Positions 26,821-34,045 of a DNA stretch of 64,000 bases are shown here, in pieces. Every line of letters begins with the position of its first letter. The stretch's first letter is position 1. Where the stretch lies: NCBI RefSeq assembly GCF_025917315.1, contig NZ_CP080627.1, positions 1,426,001 through 1,490,000 of the forward strand. Reading direction: 5' to 3'. The translations under genes and the position numbers were made by a program. The notes beneath the pieces are model-generated. The model was not told the origin of the DNA. It did not search any database and saw nothing but the letters and a program-made list of their open reading frames with translations. The DNA is from Halomonas qaidamensis (lineage in GTDB: Bacteria > Pseudomonadota > Gammaproteobacteria > Pseudomonadales > Halomonadaceae).

Positions 26821-28134
26821 ATGTTGCAAGGTGAAGCCCACGCGGCGTTAATTAGCGCACCTGGTTCCGGCCAGGGAAAATCTATGGTGACCGCAGCGTT
26901 AGCAAGATTACACCGTAATGCGGGGCGCACCGTGCGGGTCTTCAAGCATGGCCCAGATTATCTCGACCCAATGGTTCAGGAAGTGGCTTCGGGCCAGCCG
27001 GTGTACCAGCTCCACCCGTGGATGACTGGCGAAGATGAGTGCCGTTGGCGCTTGGCTCAAGCCGCTCAAGAGGCCGATGTAATTTTAGTCGAAGGCTCCA
27101 TGGGGCTATTCGACGGCTCGCCTTCCAGTGCCGACTTAGCCATTTTGGCCGGTATTCCGGCGTTGCCGGTAATTGATGCCTGGGGGATGGCGCAAACCTT
27201 TGGTGCGGTCGCCCAGGGGCTTGCTAACTACCGTTCCGATCTTGCCATTCATGAAGTGATTGCCAACCGTGTTGGCAGCCCAGGCCATGGCAAGTTGCTG
27301 GCAGAAAGCATGCCAGAAGGCATTGCGCTGTTGGGTGCGATTCCCCGTCACGATGCCATGAAAATTCCCGACCGCCATTTAGGCTTACTACAAGCCCATG
27401 AGCTAAGTGGCTTGGATGCCCAGCTAGACGCCGCCGCCAAGGTATTGGAAGAGGCTGGGTTAGGCCGACTGCCCAAAAAGGTAACGTTAAGCGCTGAGCC
27501 ACCTACACCGGTTCCTGAGTATTTACGCGGTGTGCGCATTGCCATTGCCCGTGATGATGCCTTTGCCTTTATTTATCGCGCCAATGTGGAGTTGCTGCAA
27601 GCGATGGGCGCGGCGATTCACTTCTTCTCACCGCTCAATGACAGCGTGCTACCAGGATGCGATGCCCTGTGGTTACCCGGCGGTTATCCGGAACTACACG
27701 CAGCAATGCTTAGCGCGAATCAGCCAATGTGTGAGGCGATCACCACTCATCATCACCAAGGTAAACCTATTTTGGCAGAGTGTGGTGGGCTGATGAGCTG
27801 TGTCGAGCACCTAGTGGATGGTGACGGAAAGCGTCATACCATGCTGGGGCTATTGCCTGGTACTGCAAAAATGGCGGGCAAACTGACGGCGCTAGGCCTG
27901 CAAAGTTTACACGCTCAACAGGGTGAATTGCGGGGGCACACTTACCACCATTCGCTGTTGGAAACGTCACTTCAGCCGTTTGCTCGTACCCGCAAGTTGG
28001 CGGGCAGTGAAGCCGAGCCGATCTACCGTGATGGGGCGCTGATTGCGAGCTATTTCCATGGTTATTTCCCTTCGGCACCTAAGCTAGTGGCGAACATTTT
28101 TACCGGTCAGCCCCTGCAAATACTGGCGCAGTGA
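26821..28134 (+). CDS. cobB: Cobyrinate a,c-diamide synthase CobB/CbiA
   Basis: ATP- and glutamine-dependent amidation of the a and c side chains of (hydrogeno)cobyrinate. N-terminal dethiobiotin-synthase-like domain with P-loop SAPGSGQGKS at about 13-22 and VEGSMGLFDG near 95; C-terminal type 1 glutamine amidotransferase with WLPGGYPELHA and the catalytic Cys in LAECGGLMSC near 318, ending in the HGYFPS region. 437 residues. The ATG follows a purine-rich AAGGGGAAGAGG. A ring-decorating enzyme in an otherwise loop-assembly cluster is notable, since no ring-building genes are here. Confidence 0.93.
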   Translation: MLQGEAHAALISAPGSGQGKSMVTAALARLHRNAGRTVRVFKHGPDYLDPMVQEVASGQPVYQLHPWMTGEDECRWRLAQAAQEADVILVEGSMGLFDGSPSSADLAILAGIPALPVIDAWGMAQTFGAVAQGLANYRSDLAIHEVIANRVGSPGHGKLLAESMPEGIALLGAIPRHDAMKIPDRHLGLLQAHELSGLDAQLDAAAKVLEEAGLGRLPKKVTLSAEPPTPVPEYLRGVRIAIARDDAFAFIYRANVELLQAMGAAIHFFSPLNDSVLPGCDALWLPGGYPELHAAMLSANQPMCEAITTHHHQGKPILAECGGLMSCVEHLVDGDGKRHTMLGLLPGTAKMAGKLTALGLQSLHAQQGELRGHTYHHSLLETSLQPFARTRKLAGSEAEPIYRDGALIASYFHGYFPSAPKLVANIFTGQPLQILAQ

Positions 28135-28219
28135 TTTTTTTGGAATATTTTTCCATAAAGCCTATGTGGGCTATCATAGGGCGGTTAATACCCTACACCA
28201 ACGATTATCAGGAGCCGCT

Positions 28220-28660
28220 ATGAGCTTTTACGTTTATCTTTCCGGCGAGATTCACACCGACTGGCGTGAAGAAATTCAGCGAGGCGCCGATGCCGCTGGA
28301 TTAGACATTGTATTCACCGCCCCCGTTACCGACCACGACGCTTCTGATGCCGCAGGCGACCACCTAGGCAAACCGGACAACGGCTTCTGGCGCGACCACC
28401 AGTCTTCCAAGGTCAACGCCATTCGTACCCGTACCATGATCGAACAAGCGGATTTGGTCGTCGTGCGTTTCGGTGATAAGTACAAGCAGTGGAACGCCGC
28501 CTTTGATGCGGGCTATTGCGCCGCACTTGCCAAGCCCTACATCACGCTGCACAGCGAAGACATTGTTCACCCCCTGAAAGAAGTGGATGCCCAAGCCCAG
28601 GCCTGGTGCACAACGACGGATCAAGTGGTAGAAACGCTGCGCTACGTTCTAAAAGCTTAA
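28220..28660 (+). CDS. ytoQ: YtoQ family protein
   Basis: A 146-residue protein of the conserved YtoQ family, whose function is unknown; the fold resembles nucleoside 2-deoxyribosyltransferases. Visible conserved stretches are YVYLSGEIHTDWREEI at the start, HLGKPDNGFWRDHQSSKVNA in the middle and VVRFGDKYKQWNAAFDAGYC. GGAG before the ATG at 28220 decides the start over an upstream in-frame codon at 28166. It lies between cobB and cobO. A decayed second copy of its 3' end occurs at 30212-30333. Confidence 0.85.
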   Translation: MSFYVYLSGEIHTDWREEIQRGADAAGLDIVFTAPVTDHDASDAAGDHLGKPDNGFWRDHQSSKVNAIRTRTMIEQADLVVVRFGDKYKQWNAAFDAGYCAALAKPYITLHSEDIVHPLKEVDAQAQAWCTTTDQVVETLRYVLKA

Positions 28661-28681
28661 GCGTTAACTCAAGGAGCACCC

Positions 28682-29293
28682 ATGCGCGAAAATGCCAAAA
28701 CCCCGGAACGCCATGCCCAGCGCATGGCGGCCAAGCAGAAAATCATGAACGAGCGCATCGCCAGCGCTGACAAAGAGCAGGGCGTGCTGCTGGTGCTAAC
28801 CGGCCCCGGTAAAGGCAAAAGCAGCTCCGGTTTTGGCATGCTCGCCCGCGCCCTTGGCCATGGCATGAACGTCGGCGTGGTGCAGTTTATTAAGGGCGCG
28901 TTTAGCACAGGGGAAGAAGCCTTCTTTCGCAACTTGCCTAATGTGGACTACCACGTAATGGGTGAAGGCTACACTTGGGATACCCAAGACCGCGAACGCG
29001 ATGTCGCTGCCGCCAACGCCGCCTGGGAGCAGGCCAAGCGCATGCTGCAAGACGACAGCTACCACATAGTACTGCTCGACGAACTTAATATCGCCCTGCG
29101 CTACGAGTACCTCGACCTAGACCAAGTGCTCGACGACCTGCAAGCCCGCCCAGCTATGCAGCACGCGGTTGTCACCGGTCGTTACGCCCCGCAACAACTC
29201 ATCGATCTTGCCGATACCGTCACTGAAATGAAGGTGGTTAAACACGCCTTTAAAGACCAAGGGATTAAAGCTCAGAAAGGCATCGAGCTTTAG
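28682..29293 (+). CDS. cobO: Cob(I)yrinic acid a,c-diamide adenosyltransferase
   Basis: Adds the 5'-deoxyadenosyl group from ATP to the cobalt of corrinoids (CobO/CobA/BtuR family). The modified P-loop GPGKGKSSSGFGM near residue 41, VQFIKGAFSTGEE near 66, LLDELNIALRYEYLD near 122 and the C-terminal VTEMKVVKHAFKDQGIKAQ with AQKGIE are all typical. 203 residues. AAGGAG precedes the ATG. It completes the cob block before the repeat-bounded island. Confidence 0.94.
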   Translation: MRENAKTPERHAQRMAAKQKIMNERIASADKEQGVLLVLTGPGKGKSSSGFGMLARALGHGMNVGVVQFIKGAFSTGEEAFFRNLPNVDYHVMGEGYTWDTQDRERDVAAANAAWEQAKRMLQDDSYHIVLLDELNIALRYEYLDLDQVLDDLQARPAMQHAVVTGRYAPQQLIDLADTVTEMKVVKHAFKDQGIKAQKGIEL

Positions 29294-29348
29294 TAAAGAA
29301 GAAGGCGTGAGAAAGTAACTGAAGCTCCGCTCGCCCATGGCGACTACT

Positions 29349-29645
29349 ATGGGAGGGAGCTTCAGCGCGCGAAGACTCAGCCACATAAACAATCTAGCCA
29401 CCCCGTAGCGCGGCGTAACGCTTGGCGAGGAACGAGCCAAAAGGCACCCGCGAAGGCAGCTAGCTGCCCAAAGCCTCCACTTGCCCAATTTCTCTGCAAA
29501 GCCACGTTACCTAAGCCAAATTTATCAATAAAGTATGGTTGAATCGTAAGAATGAGCCAGCACGCGAATTTTGGATATGTTGCCATACGATATAAATAGC
29601 GATTTAAAAATAGTTGGTTATGTTTCTTAAAGCGGTTAGATAATA
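29349..29645. repeat. Long dispersed repeat, copy A (REP-headed)
   Basis: About 290 bases that recur at 30362-30650 in the same orientation with few differences. It begins with a REP-like stretch (GGGAGGGAGCTTCAGCGCGC) and continues through CCCCGTAGCGCGGCGTAACG, TAAGCCAAATTTATCAATAA and GCGAATTTTGGATATGTTGC. Near its ends it has ATCTAGCC (29393-29400) and GGTTAGAT (29635-29642), a near inverted repeat. A degenerate third match to the GTAGYGCGGYGTAACGC core is near 37779-37795. No coding potential is seen in the 29294-29696 gap otherwise. Confidence 0.85.
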
Positions 29646-29696
29646 GTATTTAGCTCGGTGCCTTGACGACAATTATAATGTACTTACGATGTAATT

Positions 29697-29990
29697 ATGA
29701 GCCATTATTCCTTTGACTGGGATCCTCGCAAGGATGCCGCTAATCGCAAGAAGCATGACGTCTCGTTCCAGGAGGCCAAAACTGCCTTTACGGATGAGTT
29801 TGCACGTCTTATAGCTGACCCAGACCATTCTGAAGAGGAGGACCGGTTCATTCTCCTCGGTACAAGCATTCATTCTCGCTTACTGGTGGTGCGCCACTGC
29901 GTGAGAGATGGCGAAACCATTCGAATTATTTCTGCGCGCAAGGCGGATAAACGAGAGCGAAAAACTTACGAAGGGTATAGACATGCGTGA
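29697..29990 (+). CDS. brnT: BrnT family ribonuclease toxin
   Basis: Type II toxin of the BrnT/BrnA family; BrnT proteins are small RelE-fold ribonucleases that halt growth when free of BrnA. The 97-residue sequence shows the family N-terminus FDWDPRKDAANRKKHDVSF, EEEDRFILLGTS near 49, LLVVRHCVRDGETIRIISAR near 62 and the basic C-terminal RKADKRERKTYE. The next gene starts inside its 3' end. Promoter-like TTGACG (29662-29667) and TATAAT (29674-29679) lie upstream but too close to each other to be one promoter. Confidence 0.9.
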   Translation: MSHYSFDWDPRKDAANRKKHDVSFQEAKTAFTDEFARLIADPDHSEEEDRFILLGTSIHSRLLVVRHCVRDGETIRIISARKADKRERKTYEGYRHA

Positions 29991-30192
29991 CCATTACGAT
30001 TTTTCAGAGTCAGTCAAAAACCCATACGCCAAGAAGCTTAAAAAGCAGGTCACGATCCGCCTGGATGAAGATACCATCGCGTATTTCAAAAATCTGGCGG
30101 AAGAAAAAGATCTACCGTATCAGAGCTTAATTAATCTCTATCTACGCGACTGTGCCCAGTCACATAAAGACCTCAAACTTGAGTGGCAATAA
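29983..30192 (+). CDS. brnA: BrnA family antitoxin
   Basis: Antitoxin partner of BrnT, normally a dimeric DNA-binding protein that also represses the pair. 69 residues, with a ribbon-helix-helix-like core KKQVTIRLDEDTIAYFKNLA followed by helices LPYQSLINLYLRDCAQSHK. The frame is open further upstream, but the ATG at 29983, overlapping the brnT stop by eight bases, gives the normal BrnA size and coupled translation. The pair sits between the two copies of the long repeat. Confidence 0.88.
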   Translation: MRDHYDFSESVKNPYAKKLKKQVTIRLDEDTIAYFKNLAEEKDLPYQSLINLYLRDCAQSHKDLKLEWQ

Positions 30193-30211
30193 ACGGCGTG
30201 ACTATGATGCA

Positions 30212-30333
30212 GCCCTGCATCACCTTGCACAGTGAAGACATTGTTCACCCGCTGAAAGAAGCCGATGCCAAGCTTGGTGCACCACGACTGATCCAGTCTT
30301 CGAAACCCTGCGTTACATCCTCAAAGCCTAAGC
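30212..30333 (+). pseudogene. ytoQ 3'-end remnant
   Basis: This stretch matches the last ~125 bases of ytoQ (28536-28661) at nucleotide level, e.g. GAAGACATTGTTCACC and CTGAAAGAAG shared, ending in AAAGCcTAAG like the ytoQ stop. Internal deletions break the frame, and the 5' part of the gene is absent. It lies directly before repeat copy B, which suggests an ancestral ytoQ-repeat junction. Confidence 0.8.
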
Positions 30334-30361
30334 CCGCTGCGCCTCCTGCAAGCACCGCTTG

Positions 30362-30650
30362 TGGGAGGGCGCTTCAGCTCGCGAAGATCCAGCCACATAA
30401 GCAATCTAGCCACCCCGTAGCGCGGCGTAACGCTTGGCGAGGAACGAGCCAAAAGGCACCCGCGAAGGCAGCTGCCCAAAGCCTGCTCCAGCTCAATTTT
30501 TCTTCAAAGCCACGTGACCTAAGCCAAATTTATCAATAAAGTATGATTAAATCGTAAAAACGAGCCGGCACGCGAATTTTGGATATGTTGCCATGCGAGA
30601 TAAATAAAGCTATAAAAACAGTGGTTTATGATTTTTTGGATGGCTAGATA
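30362..30650. repeat. Long dispersed repeat, copy B (REP-headed)
   Basis: Second copy of the ~290-bp repeat (see 29349-29645), beginning GTGGGAGGGCGCTTCAGCTC. Here the inner ends are ATCTAGCC (30405-30412) and GGCTAGAT (30642-30649), a perfect 8-bp inverted repeat extendable with one mismatch, as in a small non-autonomous element. Right after it, 30648-30687 forms a hairpin with arms ATAACACC and GGTGTTAT plus an inner ACGTG/CATGT stem. The rest up to 30739 shows no gene. Confidence 0.85.
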
Positions 30651-30739
30651 ACACCAATAAACGTGCTGACATGTTCAAGGGTGTTATGAAGCAGGCTATA
30701 TAATCACTGTTAGAAGCCTATCGTGGCAGGGAGTCTGTA

Positions 30740-31822
30740 GTGTCAGGATTAAAAATGAGGTTCATTAAACCTTGCAGAGAAACAGATAGTTCACCTAGGT
30801 TAACTGTCAGTAGAGTCAAGGATAATAAAGACAGAAAAACAGAAACCTCGCTTTTGTTAGATCTTAATATCCTTATAAGAATGGAGGATGTGATACTTAG
30901 AGGAAAAAACCCGGCTGATTTGGGTTTGATGGAACTAGTGAATTTTGTAAATCAGTGCCCAGCAGAAAGTATTTGCCTGAGCCCAGGCTTTGCTTTAAGT
31001 GAGGTGCACCCCAAGTTCAAAAAGCAGTGTTTTGAAATATTTGAAGTGTTTCTGTCGATATTCTGTCCACAATTGGTAGATCATCCGACAGCCACCAGAA
31101 ATTCGGAATTAGAGCCGGAAGAGCTTAGGAAGCTGGAATTTCATGAGCTATCGCTTGGCGAGCAATATCTTCATTCAATTTCATACTATTCACTAATTCA
31201 GATTCATATTATTGATAGCAAATATAGCAATCTATCAGGCGTGGAAAAGTTTAACATCTACTTAGATTCAGTGTGCGACGATATTGATATGCTTAGCGCA
31301 GTGGAGGCAGAAATTGCAAAATACTGCTTCTGCACTAAGAAAGATGAATACAGTCAAAATTTAAAAGATCGAATACAAGATATAAAAGACAATTTCTTAG
31401 ATAGACATGCCGACCCAAAGAAACGCCTGCTTAATATCTTCAATGGTGTTCAAGATCTAAAGTACGGCAAGTCTGCGTTAAAATATTCTGAGAAAAAGTT
31501 TTTTGGGAAAAACCAAGAAACATGGGTTGCCACGTTGGACTCAAAACTTTATTGGCTGAGTGAGTCAATACATCACTATCCTGTACATGGCGAACCTCAT
31601 AGTAAATTTTATAGCATCGTAAGAACAGATGAGCAACAAAATTGCAGTTACTGGCAGAGTGTAGATGACGCCTTATATGCAAGACAATCAATACGAGAAG
31701 CCGAAGGAAAAGCAAGCTCCCCCTTAAATGAAGAGGACATGGAAAATTTACATAAAATACTGCTAAATAAAGGGTTTGCGGACTTTTATGACGAATTTGC
31801 TTCTAACAAACGCGTCAATTAG
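30740..31822 (+). CDS. Unknown protein in an integron-type cassette (possible PIN-like N-terminus)
   Basis: A 360-residue protein I do not recognise. It is clearly AT-rich compared with the flanks. Residues 37-47 (SLLLDLNILIR, with D41 and N43) followed by a conserved-looking LSPGFALSEVHP could be the start of a PIN-type nuclease fold, but this is only a resemblance. There is no signal peptide or membrane segment; it is probably cytosolic. The start is GTG with AGGGAG six bases upstream; ATG 30755 is an alternative. Its last codons (ASNKRVN) lie inside an attC-like site, and an AbiGi-like gene follows 57 bases on, so a defence role is possible but unproven. Confidence 0.7.
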   Translation: MSGLKMRFIKPCRETDSSPRLTVSRVKDNKDRKTETSLLLDLNILIRMEDVILRGKNPADLGLMELVNFVNQCPAESICLSPGFALSEVHPKFKKQCFEIFEVFLSIFCPQLVDHPTATRNSELEPEELRKLEFHELSLGEQYLHSISYYSLIQIHIIDSKYSNLSGVEKFNIYLDSVCDDIDMLSAVEAEIAKYCFCTKKDEYSQNLKDRIQDIKDNFLDRHADPKKRLLNIFNGVQDLKYGKSALKYSEKKFFGKNQETWVATLDSKLYWLSESIHHYPVHGEPHSKFYSIVRTDEQQNCSYWQSVDDALYARQSIREAEGKASSPLNEEDMENLHKILLNKGFADFYDEFASNKRVN

Positions 31823-31862
31823 GACGCTCGCAAGCTCACGCCTATTACGCGGGCGTTAGATG
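31801..31862 (+). other. attC-like integron recombination site 1
   Basis: The site runs from TTCTAACAAACGC to GCGGGCGTTAGATG. The right simple site GTTAGAT fits GTTRRRY. The strand folds as attC sites do: CTAAC pairs GTTAG, an unpaired spacer, CGCGT pairs ACGCG, then AAT/TAGG pairs CCTA/ATT with single extruded bases, and a small GCT/AGC tip. The stop codon of the upstream gene falls within it, which is common for gene cassettes. Confidence 0.75.
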
Positions 31863-31879
31863 ATAAGGGACAGACAGGC

Positions 31880-32725
31880 ATGGCATCTAGACCAGGAACA
31901 GTATCGAAAATACTTTGGCATTTTACTGGCGGCCCTATATGGGACGATGCTGCCAACAAGCAGCTTAAAGAGCTTAAGCCCGCGATAAACGGATACGAAG
32001 CGCTTAAAGCTATTTTGGGGTCTCAGGAGCTAAGAGTAGGCCGGTACCGTGAAATAGTTAAGGTAATCGTGCCTGAAAAAAGGCAGTTTGATTTTGAAAC
32101 AAAAGAAATCCATATTCTGAAAAATCATCCTGTTACTGTTAAATCAAAGCCGGTATGTTGTGTGGCCGACATTCCTCTTCAGCATATTGATTACCATTCG
32201 AATAGATATGGAAAAATTGCGATTGGATTTCACAGAGATTCAATTGTCAAATCTGGCTTTAATCCCGTTATGTATACCCTTGAAGATACAGCTTTACTCA
32301 ATAGCATCTATCAGGGGTACTCAGCAGTTGATGACGTCCATCCTTACAGTGCAATAAGCGAAACTGAGTCAGTTCAAGACGAGATTGACAAGATTATCGA
32401 CGATAATGACCTAGATGGTTCCGTAGATACATCTAGCATCATTTCTGAGCTTGATTGGATTGAGAGTGCTCAAGAAAAAATAGATGAAAGCTTTCAGAAT
32501 TTTTTAGCGTATATAAAAACATTCGATACAACCGAATTCGATTCGATATACTGTGAGCGCGAATGGCGGAGTACAAAAAATTATTCATTCGCAATTGAAG
32601 ACATCGCAATTATAGTTCTTCCAAGAGAACAAGAAGGAGAACGCTTTTACGAACGTTTCCTAGAAGAAGTGATATTACCCAAAACAGTCACTATTGCATG
32701 TTGGGAAGATCTTATTGAACATTAA
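31880..32725 (+). CDS. AbiGi-like abortive-infection family protein
   Basis: A 281-residue protein resembling the AbiGi family, named after the lactococcal AbiG phage-exclusion system and often annotated as its antitoxin part. The matching features are LWHFTGG near residue 13, SKPVCCVADIPLQHIDYH near 91, RYGKIAIGFHRDSIVKSG near 109 and CEREWRS near 230. A central acidic stretch (about 155-205) looks like an insertion. No AbiGii-type partner is adjacent. The gene lies between two attC-like sites, so it is a mobile cassette; it is AT-rich like its upstream neighbour. Confidence 0.62.
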   Translation: MASRPGTVSKILWHFTGGPIWDDAANKQLKELKPAINGYEALKAILGSQELRVGRYREIVKVIVPEKRQFDFETKEIHILKNHPVTVKSKPVCCVADIPLQHIDYHSNRYGKIAIGFHRDSIVKSGFNPVMYTLEDTALLNSIYQGYSAVDDVHPYSAISETESVQDEIDKIIDDNDLDGSVDTSSIISELDWIESAQEKIDESFQNFLAYIKTFDTTEFDSIYCEREWRSTKNYSFAIEDIAIIVLPREQEGERFYERFLEEVILPKTVTIACWEDLIEH

Positions 32726-32728
32726 ATT

Positions 32729-32809
32729 ATCTAACAAGCGGCTGCATTTCGTTCCGGCCTGCGGCCTCCACCGGACTCGCTACGCTCGCCGATGAGCCGA
32801 GCGTTGAGC
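32729..32809 (+). other. attC-like integron recombination site 2
   Basis: The left simple site ATCTAAC fits RYYYAAC and the right GTTGAGC (32803-32809) fits GTTRRRY. Inner arms CGGCT and AGCCG pair after unpaired AAG/AGC spacers, and TCCGG pairs CCGGA further in, giving the bulged hairpin expected of attC. It starts just after the AbiGi-like stop codon. Confidence 0.72.
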
Positions 32810-32876
32810 CTGTAGAAAAACTCCGCTGACGCCTATGTTTTGGTAGGATCAAGAAAACAGGCGATGAGTGACTATC

Positions 32877-33042
32877 ATGCCGCGTTTCAAGCTCTATAAA
32901 CTACCAAGATCAGCTCCAACTCAGTACCTTTGAGCACAAGTTAGACTTATCCGTTTTCCATTCCAAGTACCGCAACGCTGCGACTGCTCGGCTGGCTAAG
33001 CTATTCATCAAGGCTATTCAAGGCGATCCACCGATATTATGA
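32877..33042 (+). pseudogene. IS1182-type transposase remnant
   Basis: Translated in two frames the stretch reads MPRFKLYK then, after a one-base shift near 32899, NYQDQLQLSTFEHKLDLSV and FHSKYRN. That resembles the N-terminus of IS1182-family transposases. Further shifts and truncation follow, and the rest of the element is missing. A possible left end (TGTAGAAAAACTCC) begins at 32811 immediately after the attC-like site. The remnant's stop codon overlaps the ATG of the Rho-like gene. Nothing else is seen in the 32726-33038 gap. Confidence 0.65.
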
Positions 33043-33995
33043 CGAGAAAAACACTCAGTTTGAAAACAAAAAAACAGATAGATGCCAAGCCCGCCGACGA
33101 AGTGGAAGATCAGTTCCCTGATGATCCCGAAAAACGTTTTTTAAATGGCGTCGCTGTTCATCCTTCCCCACGCATTGTGTTAGAGCTTGGTTCTAGACAG
33201 CGTAGTGTGCGAGCGATGGATTTGATTACGCCCATCGGAATGGGGCAACGTGGGTTGATTGTTGCGCCGCCGGGCTCTGGCAAAACGACGATGTTAAAAC
33301 ATATCTGTCAGGCCGTGGCAGCCGCTCATCCGGATATAAAGCTGTATGCTTTGCTGATTGATGAGCGCCCTGAAGAAGTGACCGATTTTAAGCGCAGTGT
33401 GTCGGCAGACGTACATGCCTCGTCTTCAGACGAAAGCTACTCACACCATGTGCATTTGGCAAATAAGCTACTTGAGACGGCGCGTAAGCAAGCAGGCGAG
33501 GGTCATAATGTGATGATTGTGATCGATTCGCTTACCAGACTCGCGCGCGTTCATAATGCTGAACAGCGCGGCAATGGTCGTACGATGTCGGGTGGGCTGG
33601 ATAGCCGTGCGATGGAAATACCGCGAAAACTGTTTGGTGCTGCGAGAAAGATCGAAAACGGCGGATCTCTCACGATTCTGGCTACTGTGCTGGTGGATAC
33701 GGGAAGCCGTATGGATCAGGTGATTTTCGAGGAGTTTAAGGGCACGGGCAATATGGAACTCGTGTTATCACGGGAAGTGGCAAATCAGCGAATTTTCCCG
33801 GCGATAGATATTGCCAAAAGCAGTACCCGTCGAGAAGAGTTGTTGATTGATGCTAAAGATATTGAAAAAGTTAGGACCTTGCGTAGAGCGTTAACACCTC
33901 TTAAGCCTGTTGAAGGCGCGCAGAAGCTACTTGCGCTGTTGGAGAAATACCCCACGAATGCGGAGCTGTTGGATGCTTTTTCGCCCGCTGAGTAG
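33039..33995 (+). CDS. Rho-like ATPase lacking the N-terminal RNA-binding domain
   Basis: A 318-residue paralogue of transcription terminator Rho. The RecA-type motor is intact: P-loop APPGSGKTT near residue 76, LLIDERPEEVTDF near 109, IVIDSLTRLARVHN near 155, the Q-loop region GRTMSGGLDSRAM and FKGTGNMELVLSRE of the R-loop. In E. coli Rho the P-loop is near residue 180; here about 100 residues, including the OB-fold primary RNA site, are missing and replaced by a short charged leader. Its ATG is 13 or more bases from the best ribosome site. It could be a natural short paralogue or a gene cut by the neighbouring IS remnant. Confidence 0.85.
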   Translation: MTRKTLSLKTKKQIDAKPADEVEDQFPDDPEKRFLNGVAVHPSPRIVLELGSRQRSVRAMDLITPIGMGQRGLIVAPPGSGKTTMLKHICQAVAAAHPDIKLYALLIDERPEEVTDFKRSVSADVHASSSDESYSHHVHLANKLLETARKQAGEGHNVMIVIDSLTRLARVHNAEQRGNGRTMSGGLDSRAMEIPRKLFGAARKIENGGSLTILATVLVDTGSRMDQVIFEEFKGTGNMELVLSREVANQRIFPAIDIAKSSTRREELLIDAKDIEKVRTLRRALTPLKPVEGAQKLLALLEKYPTNAELLDAFSPAE

Positions 33996-33999
33996 AGGT

Positions 34000-34034
34000 G
34001 AAGCCCACCCTTGTATTCATTCGAGGTGAGCTTC
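34000..34034. terminator. Possible bidirectional terminator
   Basis: Imperfect arms GAAGCCCACC and GGTGAGCTTC flank a 14-base loop in the 50-base gap between the convergent Rho-like and DEAD-box helicase genes. There is no T run, so support is modest. Confidence 0.4.
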
Positions 34035-34045
34035 TTGGTTAGCGC

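Noticed and set aside
30183..30539. Open frame of 118 codons after brnA
   Set aside because: Its first third is the decayed ytoQ end and the rest is repeat copy B; it has no ribosome site and no protein-like sequence.
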